NCBI GenBank assembly: GCA_035063785.1
Contig: JAPSFS010000005.1
Span: 158,069-222,068 of the forward strand
Direction of reading: 5' to 3'
DNA: 64,000 nucleotides
DNA from: Comamonas_C sp026954015
GTDB taxonomy: Bacteria; Pseudomonadota; Gammaproteobacteria; Burkholderiales; Burkholderiaceae_C
This document shows positions 16,633 through 26,840 of the stretch, in pieces. The first letter of the stretch is position 1, and each line of letters opens with the position of its first letter. The notes under the pieces were generated by a model. It ran no database searches. It had not been told where the DNA came from and saw nothing but the letters and a program-made list of their open reading frames with translations. Both the position numbers and the translations under genes were made by a program.

Positions 16633-18693
16633 ATGTCCGCCCGCAAGATCTTCGTCACCACCGCGCTGCCCTACGCCAACGGCAAATTCCACATCGGCCA
16701 CATCATGGAATACATCCAGGCCGACACCTGGGTGCGGGCGCAGCGCATGCAGGGCAGCCAGGTGAACTTCGTCGGCGCCGACGACGCGCACGGCGCGCCC
16801 ATCATGATTGCCGCCGAGAAGGCAGGCAAGACACCGCAGCAGTTCGTCGCCGACATCGCCGCCGGACGCAAGCAATACCTGGACGGCTTTCACATCGCGT
16901 TCGACAACTGGCACAGCACCGACGCGCCGGAAAACCACGCGCTGGCGCAGCAGATCTACCTTGATCTGAAAGCCGCCGGGCTGATCGAGACACGCACCAT
17001 CGAGCAGTTCTTCGATCCCGAGAAGGCCATGTTCCTGCCCGACCGCTTCATCAAGGGCGAATGCCCGCGCTGCCACGCCAAGGACCAGTACGGCGACAAC
17101 TGCGAGGTCTGCGGCGCGGTGTATGCGCCCACCGAGCTCATCAACCCCTACTCCGCGCTCTCGGGCGCGAAGCCGGAACTGAAGACCTCGGAGCATTTCT
17201 TCTTCAAGCTCTCGGACGAGCGCTGCGTGGCGTTTCTGAAGGAATGGACGCAGAACGGCGTGCACGTGCAGCCGGAAGTGGCCGCCAAGGTCAGGGAATG
17301 GTTCGGCACGCGCACCAATCCCGACGGCTCGACGAGCACCGGCCTGGACGACTGGGACATCTCGCGCGACGCGCCCTACTTCGGCATCGAGATCCCGGAC
17401 GCGCCGGGCAAGTACTTCTACGTGTGGCTGGATGCGCCCATCGGCTACCTCGCCAGCCTGAAGAACCTGCTGGACAAGCGCGGCGAGAGCTACGAGGCCT
17501 ACATGGCCGACCCGCAGCTTGAGCAGGTGCACTTCATCGGCAAGGACATCATCACCTTCCACACGCTGTTCTGGCCCGCGACGCTCAAATTCAGCGGCCG
17601 CAAGACGCCGGACAAGATCTGCGTGCACGGCTTTCTCACGGTGAACAACGGCGAGAAGATGAGCAAGAGCCGCGGCACGGGGCTGGACCCGCTCAAGTAT
17701 CTGCAGCTCGGCATGAACCCCGAGTGGCTGCGCTACTACCTGGGCGCCAAGCTCAACGGGCGCAACGAAGACATCGACTTCAACCCCGAGGACTTCATGG
17801 CGCGCGTGAATGCCGATCTCATCGGCAAATACGTGAACATCGCGAGCCGCGCGGCCGGTTTCATCGCCAAGCGCTTTGGCGGCCAGCTCGGCAGCGTAAG
17901 CAGCGACGGCCAGGCGCTGCTGACCGAGCTGCGCGCGCAGCAGGGCGACATCGTCGCGGCCTACGAGGCACGCGACACCGCCCGCGCCGCGCGCGACATC
18001 ATGCTGCTGTGCGACCGGGTGAACGCCTACGTGGACACCAACAAGCCCTGGGAGCTGGCCCGGCAGGAAGGGCAGGACGCGCGCCTGCACGACGTGTGCA
18101 CGACCTGCATCGAGGCCTTTCGCCTGCTGACGATCTATCTCAAGCCCATGCTGCCTCACGTCGCGCAGCAGGTAGAGGGCTTCCTGCAGGTGGCGCCGCT
18201 CGCGTTTGCGGATGCTGCAACGCTGCTGGGCGCGCATCACGCCATCGGCCCGTACCAGCATCTGATGCAACGCGTGGCCGTGGAGCAGCTCGATGCGCTC
18301 TTTGCCCTGCCCGAGCCCGAGAAGGTCACCCCGGGTGGAGAGGAAATTGCCCCCGGGATCACGATCGACGACTTCGCCAAGGTGGACCTGCGCATCGCGA
18401 AGATCGTGGAATGCAAGGCGGTGGAGGGCTCGGCCAAGCTGCTGCAGCTCACGCTGGACGCGGGCGAGGGGCGGCTGCGCAACGTGTTCTCCGGCATCTC
18501 CAGCATGTACCGGCCCGAGCAACTGCAGGGCAAGCTCACGGTGCTGGTGGCCAACCTCGCGCCGCGCAAGATGAAGTTCGGCGTGAGCGAAGGCATGGTG
18601 CTGGCTGCCAGCCACGCCGACGAGAAGGCGCACCCCGGCCTCTACGTGCTCGAACCCTACCCCGGTGCCGAGCCCGGGATGCGCATACGCTGA
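16633..18693 (+). CDS. metG: Methionine--tRNA ligase
   Basis: 686 residues. The class I signature HIGH is at 20-23 within PYANGKFHIGHIMEY, and KMSKS lies in NNGEKMSKSRGTGL. A CPRCHAKDQYGDNCEVCG zinc insert is present. The C-terminal extra domain beginning TIDDFAKVDLRIAKIVECK is the EMAPII/Trbp111-like tRNA-binding domain used for dimerisation, so this is the long form. A TACAAT -10-like hexamer lies at 16597-16602, about 30 bases before the start. Confidence 0.98.
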   Translation: MSARKIFVTTALPYANGKFHIGHIMEYIQADTWVRAQRMQGSQVNFVGADDAHGAPIMIAAEKAGKTPQQFVADIAAGRKQYLDGFHIAFDNWHSTDAPENHALAQQIYLDLKAAGLIETRTIEQFFDPEKAMFLPDRFIKGECPRCHAKDQYGDNCEVCGAVYAPTELINPYSALSGAKPELKTSEHFFFKLSDERCVAFLKEWTQNGVHVQPEVAAKVREWFGTRTNPDGSTSTGLDDWDISRDAPYFGIEIPDAPGKYFYVWLDAPIGYLASLKNLLDKRGESYEAYMADPQLEQVHFIGKDIITFHTLFWPATLKFSGRKTPDKICVHGFLTVNNGEKMSKSRGTGLDPLKYLQLGMNPEWLRYYLGAKLNGRNEDIDFNPEDFMARVNADLIGKYVNIASRAAGFIAKRFGGQLGSVSSDGQALLTELRAQQGDIVAAYEARDTARAARDIMLLCDRVNAYVDTNKPWELARQEGQDARLHDVCTTCIEAFRLLTIYLKPMLPHVAQQVEGFLQVAPLAFADAATLLGAHHAIGPYQHLMQRVAVEQLDALFALPEPEKVTPGGEEIAPGITIDDFAKVDLRIAKIVECKAVEGSAKLLQLTLDAGEGRLRNVFSGISSMYRPEQLQGKLTVLVANLAPRKMKFGVSEGMVLAASHADEKAHPGLYVLEPYPGAEPGMRIR

Positions 18694-18713
18694 CGCCTGG
18701 CAGCGGCGCGCCA

Positions 18714-18738
18714 ACAAAAATCCCCCAGGACGGGGGAT
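18714..18738 (-). terminator. Rho-independent terminator after tRNA-Ser(CGA)
   Basis: On the minus strand ATCCCCC-GTCCT-GGGGGAT is followed by TTTTTG. It lies 12 bases after the tRNA and ends the serS-tRNA transcript. In the other direction the T tract is missing. Confidence 0.85.
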
Positions 18739-18749
18739 GGATCAGGTCA

Positions 18750-18840
<91 letters not shown>

Positions 18841-18871
18841 GCGACCCGAACCGGCGATTGTAGCGGCCAAA

Positions 18872-20188
<1,317 letters not shown>

Positions 20189-20243
20189 AGTGCGTGGATT
20201 TTAGGGGGCGGCTGTCGACGAGCCTCGCCGGGAGGGTGCAACC

Positions 20244-20903
20244 ATGTTCTTCGTCTTCGGCCCCTCGGGGCAGATGTTTCGCGGCGACGCGGACCTGCTT
20301 GCGCAGGTGGGGCGGCTGCGGCGCGTGCGCCGCCCGCAGGCCCTGCGCACGCGTGCGGCAGACGAGGGCGAGCCCGACGGCCCGCCGCGCCGCGACAGCA
20401 CACCACCCCCGGCGCGCGGCAGCGCCGCCAGCGCCTACCAGCAGACTGCGCAGGGCCCGCTGCTGCCGCGCCAGCCGCTCACGCGCGTGAGTGACGTGAT
20501 GACGCCCGCAGCGATCACGGTCGCGCCGCACCGGCGCGTGAACGATGCGTGGCAGACGATGGCGCAGCACCGCATCGCGCAGGCGCCGGTGGTGGACGCG
20601 CGCGGGCAGGTCATAGGCCTGCTGATGCGCGCGGACATGGCCCCGCTCGATCTGCTGCCCGAGCCCGGCGCGATCCAGCAGGCGATTGCGCTGGCGCGCC
20701 GCCCGGTCTCGGAAGTGATGTACAGCCCGGTGCCCACGGTGACGGCCGACACCGAACTGCGACGCCTGGCGCGCGCCTTCCTCGATACCGGCCTGCCGGG
20801 TCTGCCGGTGACCGACGAGGCCGGGCACTGCACCGGCTTCGTCTCGCGCACCGACATCCTGCGCGCGATGGTGGCCGACCCGCCGCTCGATCTCTGGAGC
20901 TGA
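20244..20903 (+). CDS. CBS-domain pair protein
   Basis: 219 residues. The first 75 residues (MFFVFGPSGQMFRG, then a Pro/Ala-rich linker) have no recognised domain. Two CBS motifs follow: VSDVMTPAAITVAPHRRVND to about residue 135, and VSEVMYSPVPTVTADTELRR to the end. Such pairs bind adenosine nucleotides or similar ligands. There is no enzymatic or membrane part, so it is likely a stand-alone sensor. It diverges from serS. Confidence 0.85.
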   Translation: MFFVFGPSGQMFRGDADLLAQVGRLRRVRRPQALRTRAADEGEPDGPPRRDSTPPPARGSAASAYQQTAQGPLLPRQPLTRVSDVMTPAAITVAPHRRVNDAWQTMAQHRIAQAPVVDARGQVIGLLMRADMAPLDLLPEPGAIQQAIALARRPVSEVMYSPVPTVTADTELRRLARAFLDTGLPGLPVTDEAGHCTGFVSRTDILRAMVADPPLDLWS

Positions 20904-20920
20904 GCGCTCCCGCCAAGGCG

Positions 20921-22246
20921 CTATTGGCTCGCGGGCGGCGGCGTCTCGATGAGCGGCCCGTCCGCCACGCGCGTCGCGAGCACCTTGTCGATGGTCTTGC
21001 CGTCCATGTCCACGATCTCGAAGCGCCAGCCCGCCCACTGCACCACGTCGGTTTCGGTGGGGAGCTTGCCGGTGAGCAGCATGAGCATGCCGCTGAGCGT
21101 CTGGTAGCGGCCCTTGTCCTCCTCGGGCAGGCTCGCGAGGCCCAGGCAGTCCTTCAGTTCGGGCACGGGGATGTGGCCGTCGAGCAGCCATGAGCCGTCG
21201 GGGCGCTGCGTGGCCCAGGCGTCGCCGGGGTCGTGCGTCTTGAATTCGCCGGTGATGGCCTCCACCAGGTCCTGCACGGTGACGATGCCCTGCACCTCAC
21301 CGTATTCGTCGACGACGAAGGCCATGTGCACGCCCGAGCGGCGAAAGTCGTGCAGCAGTTCCATGCCGTCGATGGTTTCGGGCACGTACAGCGGCGGCTG
21401 CAGCAGCTCCGTATCGAGCTGCTGCGCCGCCGGGTCGCGCAGCACGCGCGTGAGCCACTGGCGCGCGCGCAGCACGCCCATGATGTGCTCCATGCCGCCG
21501 CGCACCACCGGGAAGTGCGCGTGGCTGGAGCGCTCGATGCACGCGAGGTTGTGCTCGAAGGGCGCGAGCACGTCCAGGAACACCACGTCGGCGCGCGGCA
21601 CCATGAGCGAGCCGATCTGGCGCTCGTCCAGGCGAAAGACGTTGCGCACCATCTGGTGCTCGTCACGCTCGATCACGCCCGCGCTCGTGCCCTCTGCGAG
21701 CATGGCGTGGATCTCGTCCTCGGTCACGGTCTCGCGCCCCTGGTGCACGCCCAGCAGGCGCAGCAGCGCCTCGGTGGAGAGCGTGAGCAGGCGCACGAAG
21801 GGGCGCGTGGCGCGCGCCAGCCAGTCTATGGGCCGCGCGACGAAGCGCGCGACGAGCTCGGGCTGGCTCTGCCCCAGGCGCTTGGGCACGAGCTCGCCCA
21901 CGACGATGGAGAAATAGGTGATGACCACCACCGCGAGGCCCAGCGCCAGATAGCCCGCGGATTTGGCTTCCATCCCCCAGGCAGTCAGCCACCCGGCCAG
22001 CGGCCGCGCCAGCGCCGATTCGCCCACGATGCCGTTGAGCACGCCGATGGAGGTGATGCCGATCTGGATGGTGGAGAGAAAGCGCGTGGGCTCCTCGCCC
22101 AGCTTGGCCGCGGCGATGGCGCCCGCGTCGCCCGCGTCGATGAGTTTTTGCAGCCGCGCCCTGCGCGCGGACACCAGCGCCAGTTCGGACATGGCGAACA
22201 GGCCATTGAGCACGATGAGCGCGACGAGGACGGCGATTTCAACCAT
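20921..22246 (-). CDS. Hemolysin/CorC-family protein (DUF21, CBS pair, CorC_HlyC domain)
   Basis: 441 residues. An N-terminal DUF21 membrane domain with four helices starts VEIAVLVALIVLNGLFAMSELALV. A CBS pair follows (about 200-330), including MVPRADVVFLDV and VDEYGEVQGIVTVQDLVEAI, and a C-terminal CorC_HlyC domain ends with GWRFEIVDMDGKTIDKVLA. Members are implicated in Mg/Co export or membrane homeostasis; the hemolysin name is historical. Confidence 0.9.
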   Translation of the reverse strand: MVEIAVLVALIVLNGLFAMSELALVSARRARLQKLIDAGDAGAIAAAKLGEEPTRFLSTIQIGITSIGVLNGIVGESALARPLAGWLTAWGMEAKSAGYLALGLAVVVITYFSIVVGELVPKRLGQSQPELVARFVARPIDWLARATRPFVRLLTLSTEALLRLLGVHQGRETVTEDEIHAMLAEGTSAGVIERDEHQMVRNVFRLDERQIGSLMVPRADVVFLDVLAPFEHNLACIERSSHAHFPVVRGGMEHIMGVLRARQWLTRVLRDPAAQQLDTELLQPPLYVPETIDGMELLHDFRRSGVHMAFVVDEYGEVQGIVTVQDLVEAITGEFKTHDPGDAWATQRPDGSWLLDGHIPVPELKDCLGLASLPEEDKGRYQTLSGMLMLLTGKLPTETDVVQWAGWRFEIVDMDGKTIDKVLATRVADGPLIETPPPASQ

Positions 22247-22301
22247 GGTCGAACAACCTTGATTGTGCGGTCAATCCGCGCCGCGCCAGGAGTTTAGGAG
22301 T

Positions 22302-22349
22302 CAAATCGATTCGTAGCGCTTTTCTGGCAAGCGCTGGCAGCTATCAATC
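22302..22349 (+). repeat. Comamonadaceae-type palindromic repeat
   Basis: AGCGCTTTTCTGGCAAGCGC followed by TGGCAGCTATCAATC, in the gap between the ispH end and the hemolysin-family start. It may fold into a hairpin with stem AGCGCTT/AAGCGCT. Confidence 0.75.
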
Positions 22350-22356
22350 CGTGAGT

Positions 22357-23358
22357 TCAAGAGGCGCTGCTGTCCGCGCTCACGTGCAGCGCCGAGCGCT
22401 CGGGCTGCTGCTTGGCGTCGAGCTTCAGGCCCTTGGGCAGCGGGAAGCGCACGTCTTCCTTGAGCCCGTCCATCGTGCGCACCGTGACGCCGCTGATCTC
22501 GCGGATGCGCGCGATCACCTGCTGCACCAGCACCTCGGGCGCCGACGCGCCCGCCGTGAGGCCCACGCGCGTCACGCCGTCGAACCACGCGGGCTCGATC
22601 TCGTCGGCGCCGTCAACCATGTGTGCGGGCGTGCCCATGCGCCGGGCCAGTTCCAGCAGGCGGTTGCTGTTGGAGCTGGTCTGACTGCCCACGACGATGA
22701 TCATCTCTACCTGCCGCGTGAGGAGCTTGACCGCGTCCTGGCGGTTTTGCGTGGCGTAGCAGATGTCCTGCTGCTTGGGCTCGCGCACGGCGGGAAAGCG
22801 CGCGCGGATCGCGGCGGTGATCTCGCGCGCGTCGTCCACCGAGAGCGTGGTCTGCGTCACCAGCGCGAGCTTTTCGGTCTGGCGCGGCGCGATCCTGGCC
22901 ACGTCCGCCAGCTCCTGCACGAGGTAGATGCCATCGCTCAACTGCCCCATCGTGCCCTCGACCTCGGGGTGGCCCGCGTGGCCGATCATGATGAACTCGT
23001 AGCCCTCGCGCGCCAGCTTGGCCACCTCCACGTGCACCTTGGTCACGAGCGGGCAGGTGGCGTCGTACACCTTCAGGCCCCGCGCCACGGCCTCCTGCTG
23101 CAGCGCGCGGCTCACGCCATGGGCCGAGAAGATCACGATCGAGCCCTTGGGGATGCCCTCCAGCGACTCGACGAAGATGGCGCCCTTGGCCTTGAGGTCG
23201 TTGACCACGTAGGTGTTGTGCACGATCTCGTGGCGCACGTAGATGGGCGCGCCGAACTTGACCAGCGCGCGCTCGACGATCTCGATCGCGCGGTCCACGC
23301 CCGCGCAAAAACCGCGCGGCTGCGCAAGGACGATTTCCTGGGGTTGGTTCACGCTCAT
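22357..23358 (-). CDS. ispH: 4-hydroxy-3-methylbut-2-enyl diphosphate reductase
   Basis: 333 residues. It carries out the last step of the MEP isoprenoid pathway, giving IPP and DMAPP. The three cysteines that hold the Fe-S cluster are in PRGFCAGVDRAIE, DATCPLVTKVH and ICYATQNRQ. HEIVHNTYVV and FSAHGVS give the active-site histidines. It overlaps the end of fkpB by ATGA (23355-23358), the same pairing as in many proteobacteria. Confidence 0.98.
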   Translation of the reverse strand: MSVNQPQEIVLAQPRGFCAGVDRAIEIVERALVKFGAPIYVRHEIVHNTYVVNDLKAKGAIFVESLEGIPKGSIVIFSAHGVSRALQQEAVARGLKVYDATCPLVTKVHVEVAKLAREGYEFIMIGHAGHPEVEGTMGQLSDGIYLVQELADVARIAPRQTEKLALVTQTTLSVDDAREITAAIRARFPAVREPKQQDICYATQNRQDAVKLLTRQVEMIIVVGSQTSSNSNRLLELARRMGTPAHMVDGADEIEPAWFDGVTRVGLTAGASAPEVLVQQVIARIREISGVTVRTMDGLKEDVRFPLPKGLKLDAKQQPERSALHVSADSSAS

Positions 23359-23825
23359 AGCACTCCGATGATCTGCACTTCAAAGGTGACGGGGCGGCCC
23401 GCCAGCGGGTGGTTGAAATCGACGCGCAGGGCGCCGTCGCCGCGCACCTCCAGCACCGCGCCCGCGTAGGTGCCGCTGCCGTCGGGCGTGGCGAACTCCA
23501 CCACCTCGCCCACGTGGTACTGGTCGTCGGGGTCGCCCATGTCGTCCAGGAGCTTCCTGGCCACCCACTGCTGCATCTCGGGGTTGCGCTCGCCGAAGGC
23601 CTCGCCCGCGGGCACCTCGAAGGTGGTGCGCGTGCCTTCCGCAAGGCCGATGAGGCGCGCTTCCAGCGCCGGAGACAGCTCGCCCGCGCCGACCGAAATC
23701 GTCGCCGGGCGGCTGGCGAAGGTGTTGATCACGTCGCCCGCGGGCCCGGCCAGGCGGTAGTGCAGCGTGAGGAAGGAACCTGGCTCGACCTTCGCAGGCG
23801 CGGCGGTGGCGGGGGAGTCGGTCAT
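23355..23825 (-). CDS. fkpB: FKBP-type peptidyl-prolyl isomerase (SlpA/FkpB-like)
   Basis: 156 residues. LTLHYRLA at the start, GAGELSPALEARLIGLAEG and VEFNHPLAG-like VDFNHPLAGRPVTFEV at the end are typical of the SlyD/FkpB group. The metal-binding His-rich tail of SlyD is absent, favouring FkpB. It is co-transcribed with ispH by a four-base overlap and diverges from radC. Confidence 0.92.
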   Translation of the reverse strand: MTDSPATAAPAKVEPGSFLTLHYRLAGPAGDVINTFASRPATISVGAGELSPALEARLIGLAEGTRTTFEVPAGEAFGERNPEMQQWVARKLLDDMGDPDDQYHVGEVVEFATPDGSGTYAGAVLEVRGDGALRVDFNHPLAGRPVTFEVQIIGVL

Positions 23826-23890
23826 GGGGGCGATCTGGATAAACTGCCGCATTCTAGGAAATGCGGGTAAGTCCCTACCGCTATCTCGTC

Positions 23891-24604
23891 ATGCCGCTCA
23901 AGGATCTGCCCGCCGACGCCCAACCGCGCGAGAAGCTGCTCGCGCGCGGGCCGGGGGCGCTGTCGGATGCCGAGCTGCTCGCGATCCTGCTGCGCACCGG
24001 CATCCGGGGCAAGGGCGTGCTGCAACTGGCCGAAGAGCTGCTGCGAGCGCCCGCTCTTGATGCGAGCAGCGGCCAGCCGGGCGGCGGCTTCGGCGGCATC
24101 GCCGGGCTGCTGAACGCGGGCGCGCAGGATCTGCGGCGCATCAAGGGCCTGGGGCCGGCCAAGCGCGCCGAGCTCGTCGCGGTGCTGGAGCTTGCGCGGC
24201 GGGCGCTGGCGCAGCAGCTCGGCGAACGCCCGGTGTTCGACACGCCGCAAGCGGTGCGCGCGTATCTGCAACTGCACCTGGCGGCGCTGCCGCACGAGGT
24301 CTTCGCGCTGCTGCTGCTCGACAGCCAGCACCGCCTGATCGCGCTGGAAAAGCTGTTCCAGGGCACGCTCACGCAGACTGCGGTCTACCCGCGCGAGGTG
24401 GTGCTGCGCGCGCTGCACCACGGCGCGGCGAGCGTGGTACTGGCGCACAACCACCCCAGCGGCAGCGTGCAGCCCAGCCGCGCCGACGAGGTGCTGACGC
24501 AGACACTCAAGAGCGCGCTCGCGCTGATCGACGTGCGCGTGCTCGACCACGTCATCGTCGCGCCGGGGCAAGCGCTGTCGATGGCCGAGCACGGCCTGCT
24601 ATGA
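23891..24604 (+). CDS. radC: RadC-family DNA repair protein (JAB/MPN domain)
   Basis: About 237 residues from MPLKDLPAD at 23891; an in-frame ATG at 23861 would add ten. An N-terminal helix-hairpin-helix part contains LRRIKGLGPAKRAEL. The JAB1/MPN metal site is AHNHPSGSVQPSRAD. RadC proteins are named for repair, but their biochemical role is unsettled. The stop overlaps the next start as ATGA at 24601-24604. Confidence 0.93.
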   Translation: MPLKDLPADAQPREKLLARGPGALSDAELLAILLRTGIRGKGVLQLAEELLRAPALDASSGQPGGGFGGIAGLLNAGAQDLRRIKGLGPAKRAELVAVLELARRALAQQLGERPVFDTPQAVRAYLQLHLAALPHEVFALLLLDSQHRLIALEKLFQGTLTQTAVYPREVVLRALHHGAASVVLAHNHPSGSVQPSRADEVLTQTLKSALALIDVRVLDHVIVAPGQALSMAEHGLL

Positions 24605-25788
24605 AAACCCCCAGTGCACGCGGGCACTGGCGCGCGCTGGCGGCGGTTTTCGTGCTGCTCAGCGGCTGCACCATCCCGCATGCGCCGCCCGCGCCGCAAC
24701 TCGCGCTGGCGCCGCACCTGCGCCTCATCGGCGTGGCCACGCTGCCCTGGGGCACGCGCCATGCGGGCACCGCGGTGGGGGGTCTGTCGGGCATCGCCTA
24801 CAGCCCCGAGCGGGACGAATACCTCCTCATCAGCGACGACAAGGGCAGCGACGGCCCGGCGCGCGTCTACACCGCGCGCATCCGCTACGACGCGCACCAC
24901 GTCGAACCGCCCGAGTTCACCGGCATGCACCGCCCCCTGCTCGCCGACGGCCAGCCCTACGCCCCGTGGTGGGCACCGCGCGCCGGGGTGGACGTGCCCG
25001 ACGCCGAGGCCGTGCGCTGGCTGCCGGGCGCGCGCGCCTACGTCTGGAGCAGCGAGGGCGACTTTGCCCGCGGCTTCGGCCCGCGGCTGCGCATCCAGCG
25101 GCTCGACGGCGCACCGGTGCGCGAAGTTGCGCTGCCCCCGCGGCTCACGGGCCCGCTCGACGAGGACGAGCGCGGCCCGCGCGGCAACGGCACGCTGGAG
25201 GGCCTGGCGCTCGCGCCCGATGGCCGCACCGCCTGGGTCTCGATGGAGCTGCCGCTCAAGCAGGATGGCGCGAGCCCCACGCCGACCGACCCCGGCGCGC
25301 CGGTGCGCATCACGGCGATGGATCTGGCCACCGGCACGCCACTGCGCCAGATCGCCTACCCGCTGGAGGCGGTGCCGCGCCGGCGCCTGCTGCCCGGCCC
25401 GCAGCTCAACGGCGTGAGCGAAATCCTCATGGACGGCAACGACCACCTGCTGGTGCTCGAACGCTCCTACAGCATGGCCGCGGGCTTCGGCGCGCGCCTG
25501 TACCGCGTGGACACGCGCGCGGGCAGCGACACGCGGGCGATCGACGCGCTCACCGCAGGTAACCACCAGAACGTGCCCAAGCAGCTCGTGGGCGACCTGG
25601 CGGCGCTCGGCATCGAGCCCGACAACATCGAGGGCATGACCTGGGGCCCGCGCCTGGCGGACGGCGGCTGCGTGCTGCTCTTCGTGAGCGACGACAACTT
25701 CAACCTGCTGCAGACGACGCAGTTCATCGCGGCGCGCTACCTGCAGCCGCCGGGCGGCGACGGCGACTGCCCGGCCACCACGCCATGA
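24601..25788 (+). CDS. Phytase-like/esterase-like domain lipoprotein
   Basis: 395 residues. The N-terminus has a hydrophobic stretch and a lipobox LLSGC (Cys about 24), so it should be an outer- or inner-membrane lipoprotein facing the periplasm. The rest matches the phytase-like (PF13449) beta-propeller pattern, with GGLSGIAYSPERDEYLLISDD, PDAEAVRW, NGTLEGLALAPDG and EGMTWGP. Substrate is unknown, and phytate hydrolysis should not be assumed. It overlaps both neighbours by four bases. Confidence 0.82.
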   Translation: MKTPSARGHWRALAAVFVLLSGCTIPHAPPAPQLALAPHLRLIGVATLPWGTRHAGTAVGGLSGIAYSPERDEYLLISDDKGSDGPARVYTARIRYDAHHVEPPEFTGMHRPLLADGQPYAPWWAPRAGVDVPDAEAVRWLPGARAYVWSSEGDFARGFGPRLRIQRLDGAPVREVALPPRLTGPLDEDERGPRGNGTLEGLALAPDGRTAWVSMELPLKQDGASPTPTDPGAPVRITAMDLATGTPLRQIAYPLEAVPRRRLLPGPQLNGVSEILMDGNDHLLVLERSYSMAAGFGARLYRVDTRAGSDTRAIDALTAGNHQNVPKQLVGDLAALGIEPDNIEGMTWGPRLADGGCVLLFVSDDNFNLLQTTQFIAARYLQPPGGDGDCPATTP

Positions 25789-26447
25789 GCGGCGGGCCCG
25801 CGCTGCGCTCGTTCGCCGAACTGGCGGCGCTGCGCCGCGTGCTGCAGCGCCTGCGCGAGCAGGAGGCGGCGCGCCGCCAGGCCGAGCGCGAGGCCGCCGA
25901 GCGCGCCTGGGCCGAGCGCCACCTGTTCGAGCACGCGGTGGGCCGCGTCGAGCCGCTCAAGCACCGCGACGCGCGCCACGCCTGCGCCCCGCCGCACCCC
26001 GCGCCGCTGCCGGTGCAGCGCCTGCGCGACGAGCGCGAGGTGCTGCTGCAGTCGCTGAGCGACGAGTTCGACGTGAGCACGCTGCTCGACGTGGACGACC
26101 AGATGAGCTTTCGCCGCCCCGGCACAGGCCTGGACGTGACGCGCAAGCTGCGCGCCGGGCACTGGAGCATCCAGAGCCAGCTCGACCTGCACGGCCTGCG
26201 CCGCGACGAGGCGCGCGAGGCGCTCGCGCAGTTCATCCGCCGGGCGCACCGCAGCGGCCTGCGCTGCGTGCGCATCGTGCACGGCAAGGGCCTGGGCTCG
26301 CCGGGCCGGGTGCCGGTGCTCAAGGGCCGCGTGCAATCGTGGCTCGTGCAAAAGCGCGAGGTACTCGCCTTCGTGCAGGCGCGCGCGGCCGAGGGCGGCG
26401 CCGGCGCGCTCATCGTGCTGCTGCAGCCGGGGCACCGGAAAAAATGA
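25785..26447 (+). CDS. Smr-domain nuclease-like protein
   Basis: 220 residues. An Arg/Glu-rich coiled coil (about 15-55) precedes a C-terminal Smr domain with QLDLHGLRRDEAREAL and RIVHGKGLGS, the LDxHG and HGxG motifs of Smr nucleases. It has no MutS ATPase part, so it is the small YdaL/SmrA/B type. It overlaps the preceding lipoprotein gene by ATGA and ends at a palindromic repeat. Confidence 0.9.
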   Translation: MSGGPALRSFAELAALRRVLQRLREQEAARRQAEREAAERAWAERHLFEHAVGRVEPLKHRDARHACAPPHPAPLPVQRLRDEREVLLQSLSDEFDVSTLLDVDDQMSFRRPGTGLDVTRKLRAGHWSIQSQLDLHGLRRDEAREALAQFIRRAHRSGLRCVRIVHGKGLGSPGRVPVLKGRVQSWLVQKREVLAFVQARAAEGGAGALIVLLQPGHRKK

Positions 26448-26450
26448 ATG

Positions 26451-26497
26451 AAAAGTGGCTGCGGCGCCCATGCAGCCAGCGCGGGCAGCTATCGTTT
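26451..26497 (+). repeat. Comamonadaceae-type palindromic repeat
   Basis: GAAAAGTGGCTGCGGCGCCC, then CAGCCAGCGCGGGCAGCTATCGTTTC: a family copy immediately after the Smr gene. Its AGCTATC end supplies the TAG stop of the small minus-strand ORF at 26489-26599. Confidence 0.7.
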
Positions 26498-26599
26498 CAG
26501 CGTCAGCAGCACGGCGCCCACCCTGGCGAACACGGCGGGCGGCGCCGCAAAGACGGCCGAGAGCGCCGCCCGGAAGAACCCGCCGTGCGCCTGCGCCAT
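26489..26599 (-). CDS. Very small hydrophobic protein (36 residues)
   Basis: A 37-codon ORF starting four bases after the stop of the gene at 26604-26840. It has a good ribosome site, GAGGGG, about seven bases before the ATG. The product (MAQAHGGFFRAALSAVFAAP, then PAVFARVGAVLLTLKR) is amphipathic or membrane-like with Arg/Lys near the ends. The stop lies inside the palindromic repeat. Not recognised as any family; support is the ribosome site and operon-like position only. Confidence 0.45.
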   Translation of the reverse strand: MAQAHGGFFRAALSAVFAAPPAVFARVGAVLLTLKR

Positions 26600-26603
26600 C
26601 GCG

Positions 26604-26840
26604 TCACCCCTCGTGGCCGGGGCGCACGCGCAGCGTCGCGTCCCAGTTCGGATCGGGCGCGCCGTCGGCGGCGAACTGCTGGTTGCGCGAGTTCGAGCGC
26701 CACACGCCGCCCGACCAGTTCAGCTGCGGCTCGGTGCGGTACCAGAACCAGCGCCCGTCGGCGTCCTGCGCCAGCCAGTTCCAGCCCGTGCCCGCGGGGG
26801 CATCGGCCCAGTCGGGAACGCCCGCGTCACTGGCTGCCAT
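26604..26840 (-). CDS. Small conserved-type protein, unknown function
   Basis: 78 residues, rich in Trp and Asp (DWADAPAGTGWNWLAQDADG, RWFWYRTEPQLNWSGGVWRS). No signal or membrane segment. The start overlaps the end of the MFS gene by 14 bases, so it is probably translated with it. The aromatic pattern suggests a small folded domain, but I cannot assign it. Confidence 0.65.
   Translation of the reverse strand: MAASDAGVPDWADAPAGTGWNWLAQDADGRWFWYRTEPQLNWSGGVWRSNSRNQQFAADGAPDPNWDATLRVRPGHEG

Noticed and set aside
16489..18717. A 742-codon minus-strand open frame
   Set aside because: Antisense to metG; no ribosome site or recognisable motifs.
24601..25788. Calling the lipoprotein a true phytase
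   Set aside because: Only the phytase-like fold pattern is visible; members of this domain have varied or unknown activities.
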